64,000 bases of DNA from contig RIBJ01000037.1 of NCBI GenBank assembly GCA_003762715.1, positions 1 through 64,000 of the forward strand, in the 5' to 3' direction. Source of the DNA: Muribaculaceae bacterium Isolate-104 (HZI). GTDB taxonomy: Bacteria; Bacteroidota; Bacteroidia; Bacteroidales; Muribaculaceae. A program made the position numbers and the translations under genes. How positions within the stretch are numbered: the first letter of the stretch is position 1; each line of letters opens with the position of its first letter. This document shows positions 43,749-50,742 of this stretch, one piece after another. Below the pieces are notes generated by a model, which saw only the letters and a program-made list of their open reading frames with translations, did no database searches and was not told the origin of the DNA.

Positions 43749-45299
43749 TTACACTTTGAGTCCGAAACAGTTTCTGACCGCCTGCGCTATACGGCTTGCC
43801 TGACCGGTGCCGCCGCGCAGTATCGAGATTACACACCTCACATACTCGTCCTTATTGCGGAGACCGCACAAAGCCGCCACATTACTGCCCGAAATCATGG
43901 ACTTCTGGTTGTACACTCTCAGCACGCTCGCATAGTCGTCGCGCTCCACATATTTGCGAAACTCCCTGCAAAAACTTTCATAAAGCCCGCGCGGATTTAT
44001 CTCCGTGGCAAGCGATTTTATGTGCTGTTCAAGCATGTTTATGTTGTTGAAACGCCCGTCAATGCGGTACTCTACTGTGCGTTTGACCCTGTGGCGGGTG
44101 TGAAGCAGCGCCTGCTGGCGCAAATCATGCCTGAACTGGGCTATCACCGAGCGTTTCACCTTTTCAAACACCCGGTTTTCATCCTTGCCACGCGTTTTTG
44201 CCACCGCCTTTATCACCTCTTCGAGCATCATGATGTTTTCTATCTCCGCAACTTCCGGCACCATGATTTTTTTGCCGCGCAGGTACTCGACCTCGTGCGC
44301 GTCGCGGCGGTCCCTGTCCACTATTCCGAAAGAATCCATGTGATGAAAGGCGCTCAGGTCGTTAAACGCCCGCGTGGCCTCTATGACCTTGTTGCAGCTG
44401 CCGAGCGATTTGACAGTGTACTCCCTGAACACAAGCGGATACAGCTTCGCGTCAATGGAATTTACTCCGTCGCCCTCTATAAACAGCACCGGCTTTCTGG
44501 CGCCGATTATCGCCATGTATATCTCGTCGGACATACCCTCCTGCGGCGGGAGGATGTCATACTCCCATGTCACCGAGGCGGCGTCGTAGTCACGCACCCA
44601 CACAACGATTCCGTCGCCGCGCGACGAGGCAAACTCAAGGTCGTGGGTGGTGTACACATATGTGCAGTCAGGTCTGAGCTGCTCAACCTTGTTCCACAAC
44701 GCCTGCATTATAGACGGGTGCATGAACATTTCAGGGCTGTCGATAAACACAACTCCGTTTTGTGGAGCGTACAGAACCCCGGCGAGGTAATATATCGCAG
44801 CCCGTTCGCCATCGCTGAGCTTCAAGGCACTGTAGCTGCGCGAATCGGTGCCCCTGCTGAACAGGAATTTACCGCTCTCGACAAGAATATTGCTCTCCGG
44901 AAACAGCTCTTTCCACGCCCCGGCAAGAACATCCAGTTTCGTTCCCGGCAACTTTGCCCCTGAATCTCCTCCACGGCTCATCTTATAGTTTATAAGGGTT
45001 GCCATTTCGTCATGCATCAGCAGGGCAAACAGTTTGTCTATTTCAGACGATGCCTGCGGTTTGAACGCCGTCATGCCGTATGCCTCCTCGAACAGGCGGC
45101 TCACAGGCGACCCGTCGCCATTGCCGTAAAGACCCTGCAGAGCCGACAGACGGTATGACTTGTCGCCGAGCTCTTCATAGAGCTTCGCAGTGAAACGGCT
45201 CTTTCCCGATCCGTTCGCACCTATTATAATAAGGCGACCGTGATTGTCATCGATTTCTGTCGCCTCACCGTTTTTTCGCGGAGGTAATGTTATAACCAT
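43749..45299 (-). CDS. Fused ABC-type ATPase and Toprim-like (DUF4435) protein
   Basis: The 516-residue protein starts with an SMC/ABC-like ATPase: Walker A GANGSGKS (27-34), the LSDGE signature (161-165), Walker B VVFIDSPE (183-190) and the TTHD switch (217-220). A Toprim-like part follows, with FIEGDG (Glu275) and GIVDRDRRD (Asp328, Asp330), as in DUF4435. The order ATPase then Toprim is that of OLD nucleases, and DUF4435 is the effector domain of the two-gene PARIS anti-phage system. The last 150 residues are helical and basic. It starts four bases after tsaC and ends 16 before menA. Defence is an inference; a housekeeping role is possible. Confidence 0.75.
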   Translation of the reverse strand: MVITLPPRKNGEATEIDDNHGRLIIIGANGSGKSRFTAKLYEELGDKSYRLSALQGLYGNGDGSPVSRLFEEAYGMTAFKPQASSEIDKLFALLMHDEMATLINYKMSRGGDSGAKLPGTKLDVLAGAWKELFPESNILVESGKFLFSRGTDSRSYSALKLSDGERAAIYYLAGVLYAPQNGVVFIDSPEMFMHPSIMQALWNKVEQLRPDCTYVYTTHDLEFASSRGDGIVVWVRDYDAASVTWEYDILPPQEGMSDEIYMAIIGARKPVLFIEGDGVNSIDAKLYPLVFREYTVKSLGSCNKVIEATRAFNDLSAFHHMDSFGIVDRDRRDAHEVEYLRGKKIMVPEVAEIENIMMLEEVIKAVAKTRGKDENRVFEKVKRSVIAQFRHDLRQQALLHTRHRVKRTVEYRIDGRFNNINMLEQHIKSLATEINPRGLYESFCREFRKYVERDDYASVLRVYNQKSMISGSNVAALCGLRNKDEYVRCVISILRGGTGQASRIAQAVRNCFGLKV

Positions 45300-45303
45300 A
45301 ATC

Positions 45304-45921
45304 TCAGTCTATAAGCATGCCCGCTCCCTGACGTACTATCTCCGGTAACGAGCTGTCTGTTATATCAACAACGGTAGACGGCTCGCCGGGCACATCGCCG
45401 CCGTCTATTATAAGGCTCACCTTGTCGGCATACGCCAGCGCCACCACTTCCGGCGATGACACCGACTCCACCGACCGTTCTTCATCGTAGCTGACAGATG
45501 TGGTTAGCAGCGGATTGCCGAGCTCGCGGGCAAGCGCTGTGGCAATAGGATTGCCCGGCACACGCACCCCCACTGTGCGGCGCCCCTTGAATATCTTGGG
45601 GAGCGTGGTAGCCGCCGGCAGTATGAATGTGAAGGGACCGGGAAGATTGGCCTTCAGTATGCGAAAGGCTTTGTTGTCTATCCTGGCGTATTCGCTCGCC
45701 TGCGATATGTCGGAGCACACTATAGACAATGACTCTTTCTGCGGGTTGATACCCTTGATTCGGCATATCTTTTCTATTGCTCCCTGATTCAGCGCCGAAC
45801 ACGCTATGGCGTACAGAGTGTCGGTGGGGTACAGAATCAGCTCACCGCCGCGGAGTGCCTCCACCGCCTCGTCTACCATTTTTTCATTTATGCTGCTTGG
45901 ATATATTCTCAGACTTCTCAT
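45304..45921 (-). CDS. tsaC: L-threonylcarbamoyladenylate synthase (Sua5/YrdC family)
   Basis: The 205-residue enzyme makes the activated carbamoyl-threonine used for the t6A modification of tRNAs reading ANN codons. YPTDTLYAIACSALNQGAIEKICRIKG and the KNLPGPFTFIL-like ANLPGPFTFILPA segment are characteristic, as is VGVRVPGNPIA. The start at 45921 is chosen because the -7 element TACTTTTG lies at 45966-45959 and excludes the longer frame from 46002. It leads a three-gene operon. Confidence 0.9.
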   Translation of the reverse strand: MRSLRIYPSSINEKMVDEAVEALRGGELILYPTDTLYAIACSALNQGAIEKICRIKGINPQKESLSIVCSDISQASEYARIDNKAFRILKANLPGPFTFILPAATTLPKIFKGRRTVGVRVPGNPIATALARELGNPLLTTSVSYDEERSVESVSSPEVVALAYADKVSLIIDGGDVPGEPSTVVDITDSSLPEIVRQGAGMLID

Positions 45922-45958
45922 CCTTATTAAGCTGACGCACATGTGAGTGCGCGCATCA

Positions 45959-45966
45959 CAAAAGTA
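45959..45966 (-). promoter_or_regulatory. -7 element of tsaC operon
   Basis: TACTTTTG on the minus strand, 37 bases before the start. It sits directly downstream of the terminator of the small transcript at 45981-46052. Confidence 0.55.
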
Positions 45967-45980
45967 GCAAAAATATCTAC

Positions 45981-46052
45981 AAAAAAAAAAGAGATGTTTC
46001 ACAACATCTCTTTCCTTAAACCTTTATCTTAATCTAATACTATGAAAAACAC
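45981..46052 (-). ncRNA. Candidate ~70-nt small RNA or leader transcript
   Basis: On the minus strand a full promoter (TTG 46087-46085, 19 bases, TACTTTTG 46065-46058) is followed about 50 bases on by a strong terminator: GAGATGTT, GTGA loop, AACATCTC (46010-45991), then ten T (to 45981). Between them there is no ATG ORF; a GTG would give a seven-codon peptide only. The unit looks like an independent small RNA; it could also be an attenuated leader of tsaC, although that gene has its own -7 element after the terminator. Confidence 0.55.
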
Positions 46053-46057
46053 ACGCA

Positions 46058-46087
46058 CAAAAGTAGTATTACTTTTTGATACAGCAA
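46058..46087 (-). promoter_or_regulatory. Promoter of the candidate small RNA
   Basis: TTG, 19 bases, TACTTTTG on the minus strand: a full consensus match with no gene start behind it. Confidence 0.6.
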
Positions 46088-46174
46088 TAAACCATGTGTT
46101 ATATTTAAATATTTTTCACAAAAAAAATCTGTTTTTCTCCAATTTTAGCGTCTAAAAGCCACACAATGTTTGCT

Positions 46175-46216
46175 TAACTTTGCCACACATATATATATTA
46201 AGGTGTATATTAAGGT
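46175..46216 (+). promoter_or_regulatory. -7 element and tandem 11-mers before the acetyltransferase gene
   Basis: TAACTTTG lies at 46175-46182. In the leader TATATTAAGGT occurs twice (46194-46204 and 46206-46216), separated by one base. The ATG is at 46229. Confidence 0.45.
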
Positions 46217-46228
46217 TAAACTGACGGC

Positions 46229-46687
46229 ATGACTACCTCATTGCACATACGAGAGTACAACGGCTACATAAACCCTATCATGCCCCTGCTTCTTGTCGGT
46301 GACGAATCAGAACAGATGGTGCGCGGCTATATCGGCTCCTGCACCATATATGTCGGCACATGCAACAACGACATTGTAGCGGTATGCGCCGTCATGGAAA
46401 CAGAGCCGGGCACAGTCGAGGTCAAGAATCTGGCGGTTACACAGTCAATGCGCAGACAAGGAATCGGACGAGCTATGCTGAACCATGTCGAGTCGCCACT
46501 GAACCCGCACACCATATCACTCGGCACCGGAGAAACACCGTCAACCCTCAGGTTTTACAAATCGTGCGGCTACGAAGTGTCGCACATAATCCCCGGCTTT
46601 TTTACCGACAACTATCCTGCCCCCATTATAGAAGAAGGTGTAAGACTCCGCGACATGATATGCCTTGTCAAGCATCCGCAGCATTGA
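46229..46687 (+). CDS. GNAT-family N-acetyltransferase
   Basis: The 152-residue protein has the GNAT core: VKNLAVTQSMRRQGIGRAML carries the acetyl-CoA loop R/Q-x-x-G-I-G, and STLRFYKSCGYEVSH is the usual fourth motif. The acceptor substrate cannot be told from sequence. It is monocistronic. The promoter of the following RNA gene overlaps its stop codon. Confidence 0.85.
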   Translation: MTTSLHIREYNGYINPIMPLLLVGDESEQMVRGYIGSCTIYVGTCNNDIVAVCAVMETEPGTVEVKNLAVTQSMRRQGIGRAMLNHVESPLNPHTISLGTGETPSTLRFYKSCGYEVSHIIPGFFTDNYPAPIIEEGVRLRDMICLVKHPQH

Positions 46688-46713
46688 AATTTTAAGAAAA
46701 TTTCCTAATTTTG
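46684..46713 (+). promoter_or_regulatory. Promoter of the candidate structured RNA
   Basis: TTG (46684-46686), 19 bases, TAATTTTG (46706-46713): a full consensus promoter overlapping the acetyltransferase stop codon. Confidence 0.7.
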
Positions 46714-46718
46714 CAGCG

Positions 46719-47032
46719 CAGACCGCTATGCAGAAGCCCGGTCGGGGTTTGAGCGGCGGGATGCAAACATAATGGAAAGCGTTTACTCGACGCTCTTTCT
46801 TGACAAACGGAAATCTGGTAAATTTTCAATCTTCGTCAGGAATGCAGCAAACAGTAGATGCCCTGTGGATATGTATATTCCATCAATTGTAAGCGCGCGA
46901 GCGCTGGCTTTTGGTGCTTACACATATTCTGCGTGAGGCTTCTGCATGTTTGCTCGTTCAACGAAGATGGGCAATACCAGAGCCTCCGTTTGTGGGACGA
47001 GCAACAAGTATGGCTCTCACGCTTTTTCTTTC
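46719..47032 (+). ncRNA. Candidate ~310-nt structured non-coding RNA
   Basis: A full promoter drives a region without a credible ORF but with many stems: AGCGT/ACGCT near 46777-46793; GGATATGT with ACATATTC enclosing GTAAGC/GCTTAC (about 46867-46929); and a final rod of GCGTGAG (46931-46937) with CTCACGC (47016-47022) around TTGCTCG (46950-46956) with CGAGCAA (46998-47004). The rod is followed by TTTTTCTTTC and acts as a terminator. GTCAGG...GCAGCA (about 46835-46850) recalls the SRP RNA core, but the GGAA-capped helix is absent. It could be a known Bacteroidales RNA, a new one, or a long attenuated leader of the gene at 47084. Confidence 0.55.
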
Positions 47033-47083
47033 TAACCAATATTACAGAATGCCGATGTGAGAACCCAGCGGCAAAGCCACATT

Positions 47084-47896
47084 ATGAAAAGATACTTTAA
47101 ATTCCAGATTCTGGCACTCTCAGCCATGATGATGTCTTTCGCTTCATGTAGCGATGAACCAGACGAACCAACTCAAGACAGCCCCGAGGAACCCAAGGTG
47201 GAAAATGTGTTTCCCGCTGGAGTTCCCGCATCTGTAAACGGTACTACGATTACCACAAATGACAAGGGGCAAGTAACGAAAATCGTTAATAGCTATGAGA
47301 CCATACGCATTGAGTATGGTACATTCTCCCGCGCCGAGGACTTTAATGTCAAGGCAACCATCGTTGACGACTACGACACTGAAATTTTCTATATGCAAAC
47401 CAACTCCCAGGGATTTGCAGCCTATGTACTTCAAGTGTACAGCGATCCTACAGCGGGAGAATATGAAGATGGTACTGATACTTGGAAATTCGAGTATAAC
47501 AAGGACGGACAAATGACTCGTCTTCAACGTAGCGAGAGTGGAGATGACTTTACCATAACCTACACTGACGGTAACATAACCAAAGTTGTACAGATAGACG
47601 GTGACAATGACAGGCATGAATTTACCATCAATTACACCGGAGGGAAACCCAACAAAGGATGTGTAATGGAATTTGATGACTTTTTCGGCATTGACATGGA
47701 CGAAATGGGAATATTCTATTATGCAGGTCTACTTGGCAAAGCGACCAAGAACCTCCCGACAGGCATTGATGAAAAAGGAAGTGATGGTTATAACTATTCT
47801 GAAACTTTTCATTGGGAGTTCAATTCCAATGACCTTCCTACAAAGTTCTGGTCTGGCGACTCTATCGATGGGGCTATTACATGGGAGTGGAAATAA
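47084..47896 (+). CDS. DUF4595-like lipoprotein
   Basis: The 270-residue protein has a lipoprotein signal (SFASC, Cys23), an acidic linker (DEPDEPTQDSPEEPK), and then repeating beta-strand units with a Y-x-x-x-G-x-x-T/I pattern (TITTNDKGQVTKIVNSYETI, KFEYNKDGQMTRLQ, TITYTDGNITKVV). These resemble YD/RHS-like hairpins and are typical of DUF4595 proteins of Bacteroidetes. Surface or periplasmic location is likely; function unknown. ATG 47084 is chosen over 47057 because it starts a clean signal peptide. Expression may depend on read-through of the terminator at 47016-47032. Confidence 0.75.
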   Translation: MKRYFKFQILALSAMMMSFASCSDEPDEPTQDSPEEPKVENVFPAGVPASVNGTTITTNDKGQVTKIVNSYETIRIEYGTFSRAEDFNVKATIVDDYDTEIFYMQTNSQGFAAYVLQVYSDPTAGEYEDGTDTWKFEYNKDGQMTRLQRSESGDDFTITYTDGNITKVVQIDGDNDRHEFTINYTGGKPNKGCVMEFDDFFGIDMDEMGIFYYAGLLGKATKNLPTGIDEKGSDGYNYSETFHWEFNSNDLPTKFWSGDSIDGAITWEWK

Positions 47897-47914
47897 AATT
47901 CTTTAATAAAATTC

Positions 47915-47945
47915 AAAGAGGCTGTGTTACACACAGCCTCTTTTT
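47915..47945 (+). terminator. Terminator of the DUF4595-like gene
   Basis: AAAGAGGCTGTGT and ACACAGCCTCTTT form a 13-bp perfect stem with a 3-base loop, then TTCTT. Confidence 0.88.
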
Positions 47946-48144
47946 CTTAGTAGTGGTATGCTGCCGACATTAAATGGTTATGTGCTTTATAGCTTGTTTA
48001 GGCATGGCGGTTCTTTAACATTTCCCCTCTAAAATTTTAACAGTTAAAGGATGGCGGTCAGATAACTGTCGGGATGTCAGCGCGTTGCATTTTTTAACAT
48101 TCACGAGTGTGAAAATTAAGACAATATCAGGCTGATTCGTGTCG

Positions 48145-48152
48145 TAACTTTG
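48145..48152 (+). promoter_or_regulatory. -7 element before the gene at 48184
   Basis: TAACTTTG lies 31 bases before the ATG. No exact TTG at the -33 distance. The rest of the 47946-48144 spacer shows nothing recognisable. Confidence 0.5.
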
Positions 48153-48183
48153 CACACACGCAAACAATTAAAAAACACACAAA

Positions 48184-48747
48184 ATGAGAAAGAAAAAACA
48201 AATCAGCCTGCGCATTGAATGGATTGAAGCCGTAGAGTTCCTTGACGAGTCATTGCAGCTGCTTGTACTAAAAGCGGTTATAGCTTATCTTACAGACGGG
48301 ACAGAGACCGAGTTTGACAGCACCGAGGCTACATGCACATTCCTCGCCATAAAGAAAGATATTGACGCCCGCGCAGAGGAGCGCCGCCGCAAGGCTGCCG
48401 AGCGCCGTGCCAAAAAAGCTCCCGTGCCGGGCTATATCCCTGAGAAGGCTCCCGAAAATCTTGACGAGAGAGTAGCAGCCAACGGCCTTGTGGGCTGGGT
48501 GGTCAGCTGCCATTCGTTCAAGGATTTCCGCCGGTTTGACAAACGGTTGCTTGCCGAGCTTGCCCTTCAGGTGTGCGACTGGTGGCGCGAGCATCCGAGC
48601 GAAGAGTTGCCGAGCCAGCAGAAAATTCGCGCGGAGATAAACGCCCGTTTCGGCAAAGTTGCCGACGAACTCGCCGGAAGTACCTATGTAACCCGCGAAA
48701 AATGGCTCGCACACATGGCTCCATATACAGCCAGGCGCCGTGGGTAA
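48184..48747 (+). CDS. DUF6291-like protein, possible replication-organizer relative
   Basis: The 187-residue protein begins with a basic patch and a helical domain (about 8-65) in which a W-I-E-A-V-E-F-L motif and the later AIVAYLTDGTE-like LKAVIAYLTDGTETEFDS recall the N-terminal domain of DnaD-like proteins of mobile elements. A charged helix with EERRRKAAERRAKKAP follows, then a C-terminal helical part. The DUF assignment is from memory of the pattern. It stands alone, with no phage or plasmid genes around it. Function unknown. Confidence 0.55.
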   Translation: MRKKKQISLRIEWIEAVEFLDESLQLLVLKAVIAYLTDGTETEFDSTEATCTFLAIKKDIDARAEERRRKAAERRAKKAPVPGYIPEKAPENLDERVAANGLVGWVVSCHSFKDFRRFDKRLLAELALQVCDWWREHPSEELPSQQKIRAEINARFGKVADELAGSTYVTREKWLAHMAPYTARRRG

Positions 48748-48779
48748 TTTGCACAGGTACTTTATTTGGCGTAAATTTG
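48748..48779 (+). promoter_or_regulatory. Promoter of the DUF4923 gene
   Basis: TTTG (48748-48751), 20 bases, TAAATTTG (48772-48779): a perfect consensus that begins at the base after the upstream stop codon. The ATG is seven bases further on, so the leader is almost absent. Confidence 0.8.
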
Positions 48780-48786
48780 CAGCATT

Positions 48787-49386
48787 ATGAAACACCTGAT
48801 TATAAGCATTGCAGTAGCTATGATGGGCATCCAGAGCGCCAGCGCCCAGCTGGATGTGAAAAGCATCCTCGGCAATCTCATTTCCTCCGACAAAATAACT
48901 ATCGAGAAAATCAGCGGCAGCTGGAGCTATTCCGCTCCCGCAGTAACATTCAAGAGCAGCAACCTGCTAAAGAAAGCCGGCGGAGCCGCAGCTTCGAGCG
49001 CGGCAGAGGCCAAGCTCGCCCCCTACTACACCAAAGCGGGGCTGAACAAAATGAGTCTGACAATCAACCCTGACAGCACATTTACAATGACGCTGAACAA
49101 AACAACCCTGAAAGGAACCATCGCTACTACTGCCGATGAAAATTCAGAGGCTAATTTTGTTTTCAATTTCAAGCTCGGCGGCAAGCTGCCTATCGGCAAA
49201 ATGGACGCGTATGTGACTGTAAGCGGCAGCAGCTCCATGAGTGTGACTTTCGATGTGTCGAAGCTCGTAGCGATAATAGAGAAAGCCGGTGCGGTGACAA
49301 AAAACTCGACACTGACAAGTATCACCAAAGTACTTGAGAGCTACGACGGCATCTGCGCCGGTTTCAAGCTGAGCAAAAACAAATAA
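48787..49386 (+). CDS. DUF4923-family exported protein
   Basis: The 199-residue protein has a signal peptide ending in SASAQ, then SILGNLISSDKITIEKISGSW and a beta-rich domain (VTFKSSNLLKKAGG, TMTLNKTTLKGTI, FVFNFKLGGKLPIGKMDAYV). This is the layout of DUF4923 proteins, found mainly in gut Bacteroidales. A lipocalin-like or beta-sandwich fold in the periplasm is likely. Function unknown. The perfect promoter suggests strong expression. A glycosyltransferase gene starts six bases after its stop. Confidence 0.8.
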   Translation: MKHLIISIAVAMMGIQSASAQLDVKSILGNLISSDKITIEKISGSWSYSAPAVTFKSSNLLKKAGGAAASSAAEAKLAPYYTKAGLNKMSLTINPDSTFTMTLNKTTLKGTIATTADENSEANFVFNFKLGGKLPIGKMDAYVTVSGSSSMSVTFDVSKLVAIIEKAGAVTKNSTLTSITKVLESYDGICAGFKLSKNK

Positions 49387-49392
49387 AGCCGC

Positions 49393-50205
49393 ATGATCAC
49401 AGCCTCGGTTGTGACATACCGCACCGACAGCGCCGAACTTGAACGCTGCCTCGGTGCGCTACAGCGTAGCAGCGTTGCGACAGTGTATGTGATTGACAAC
49501 GCGTCGGAACAGCGAGTCAAGGACATAGCTGCCGGTTTTTCGAAAGCAGAATACACCGCCAACATCAACTCCGGCTATGGAGCCGCCCATAACATTGCCC
49601 TTCGCAAGGCTATCGGCACCGGGGCTCTCTACCACCTTGTGCTGAACACGGATGTTGACTTTGAGCCTGATGCTGTAGAGCTGACTGCCGCCTATCTTGA
49701 ACGCAACGCGGACACCGGCATGGTTCAGCCACGCATTGTCGGAGCCGACGGCGCTCTCCTTCACTCGTGCCGTCTGCTCCCCACCCCCTTTGACCTTATC
49801 ATACGCCGTTTTCTGCCCGACAGGCTCTTTGTCAGCCGCCGGAAAGAATATCTGCTTGAGCATCTTGACTACAGCGCCGAGCACAATATCCCCTATCACC
49901 AGGGCAGCTTCATGATGCTGCGGCTGAAGGCAGTGGAACAATGCGGAGGGTTTGACGAACGTTTTTTCATGTATCCCGAGGACATAGACCTTACAAGGCG
50001 CATCCACCGCAACTGGCGCACAATGTATATGCCTGACGCGAGTGTGACCCACTTCCACCGCGCCGGTTCATACCATTCATTCAGACTGCTGGCAGTGCAT
50101 GTGGTAAACATCTGCCGCTATTTCAACAAATGGGGATGGTGGAGCGACAAAGAAAGAACCCGTTTCAACGCGCCGCTGAGAGCAAAAAAAAACGGCGCCC
50201 GCTGA
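49393..50205 (+). CDS. Family 2 glycosyltransferase (rhamnosyltransferase-like)
   Basis: The 270-residue cytoplasmic GT-A enzyme has the nucleotide-sugar-binding IDNAS, the NSGYGAAHNIALR motif, the metal-binding NTDVDF (DxD equivalent) and YPEDIDLTRRI near 195-205. It resembles WbbL-type enzymes that add sugars to lipid-linked glycans. It is cotranscribed with the DUF4923 gene and is not inside a polysaccharide cluster. Its last codons (K-K-N-G-A-R) lie inside the terminator of the convergent lipoprotein gene. Confidence 0.87.
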   Translation: MITASVVTYRTDSAELERCLGALQRSSVATVYVIDNASEQRVKDIAAGFSKAEYTANINSGYGAAHNIALRKAIGTGALYHLVLNTDVDFEPDAVELTAAYLERNADTGMVQPRIVGADGALLHSCRLLPTPFDLIIRRFLPDRLFVSRRKEYLLEHLDYSAEHNIPYHQGSFMMLRLKAVEQCGGFDERFFMYPEDIDLTRRIHRNWRTMYMPDASVTHFHRAGSYHSFRLLAVHVVNICRYFNKWGWWSDKERTRFNAPLRAKKNGAR

Positions 50206-50213
50206 CGGGCGCC
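50184..50213 (-). terminator. Terminator of clpB-lipoprotein operon, inside the glycosyltransferase end
   Basis: GGCGCCCG and CGGGCGCC form an 8-bp stem whose loop CTGA holds the glycosyltransferase stop codon. On the minus strand it is followed by GTTTTTTTTTG, so it terminates the convergent transcript. Confidence 0.75.
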
Positions 50214-50234
50214 GCCTGTACGGCATCAAGCCGC

Positions 50235-50717
50235 TTACTCCGACGTTATGGACGGGTGTGTGTTGATAATGCCCTGCTCTGTGCCTTCAGACGGCTCAGG
50301 AATCTCCTCGGCGGTGGCTACCACCACAAAATCCGTGGCATAATAGCCAACTGCAGGAGAACAGCCCTCCTCAACAATGCCCATACGCATTGACAGCAGG
50401 TGCTTGCCTACTTCAAATGTACCCGGCTCGAATGCCACTCCGAACGGGCTTATATTCGTAACACCTATAACCCATCCGTCAAGTCCGTACTCGACAGAGG
50501 TCAGCCCGACCTTCGCACCCTCACGCAAAGGAACAGCAGCAACGGATGTTATTTCAAAAGGCTGGTCCTGCAGCACATACAGAGTGCCGTCGACCATAGT
50601 GGCTCCGGTATAGGTTGTGTTGATATCCACCATAGGCAGTTCGTCATCATCGCTACAGGATGCAAAACCGACAGCGAGCATCAGCAGAGCCGGAAAAATA
50701 AACGCGATTTTCTTCAT
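50235..50717 (-). CDS. Small lipoprotein of unknown function
   Basis: The 160-residue protein has a lipoprotein signal (GFASC, Cys21) and an aspartate-rich linker SDDDELP. The rest is beta-rich, with PFEITSVAAVPLREGAKVGLTSV and GTFEVGKHLLSMRMG, suggesting an immunoglobulin-like or DUF4625-like sandwich. No family could be fixed. The start at 50717 is chosen over 50726 for the signal peptide. It lies 25 bases after clpB and may be transcribed with it. Confidence 0.65.
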   Translation of the reverse strand: MKKIAFIFPALLMLAVGFASCSDDDELPMVDINTTYTGATMVDGTLYVLQDQPFEITSVAAVPLREGAKVGLTSVEYGLDGWVIGVTNISPFGVAFEPGTFEVGKHLLSMRMGIVEEGCSPAVGYYATDFVVVATAEEIPEPSEGTEQGIINTHPSITSE

Positions 50718-50742
50718 ATTATACAAGATATAGAATTAGTAC

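Noticed and set aside
46800-46860. SRP (4.5S) RNA core
   Set aside because: GTCAGG and GCAGCA are close together but the GGAA-capped helix between them, which defines domain IV, is missing. Kept only as a remark under the candidate RNA.
46858-47100. 80-codon ORF in the candidate RNA region
   Set aside because: It crosses the long stems and the terminator, is rich in Cys and Trp, and has no resemblance to a protein family.
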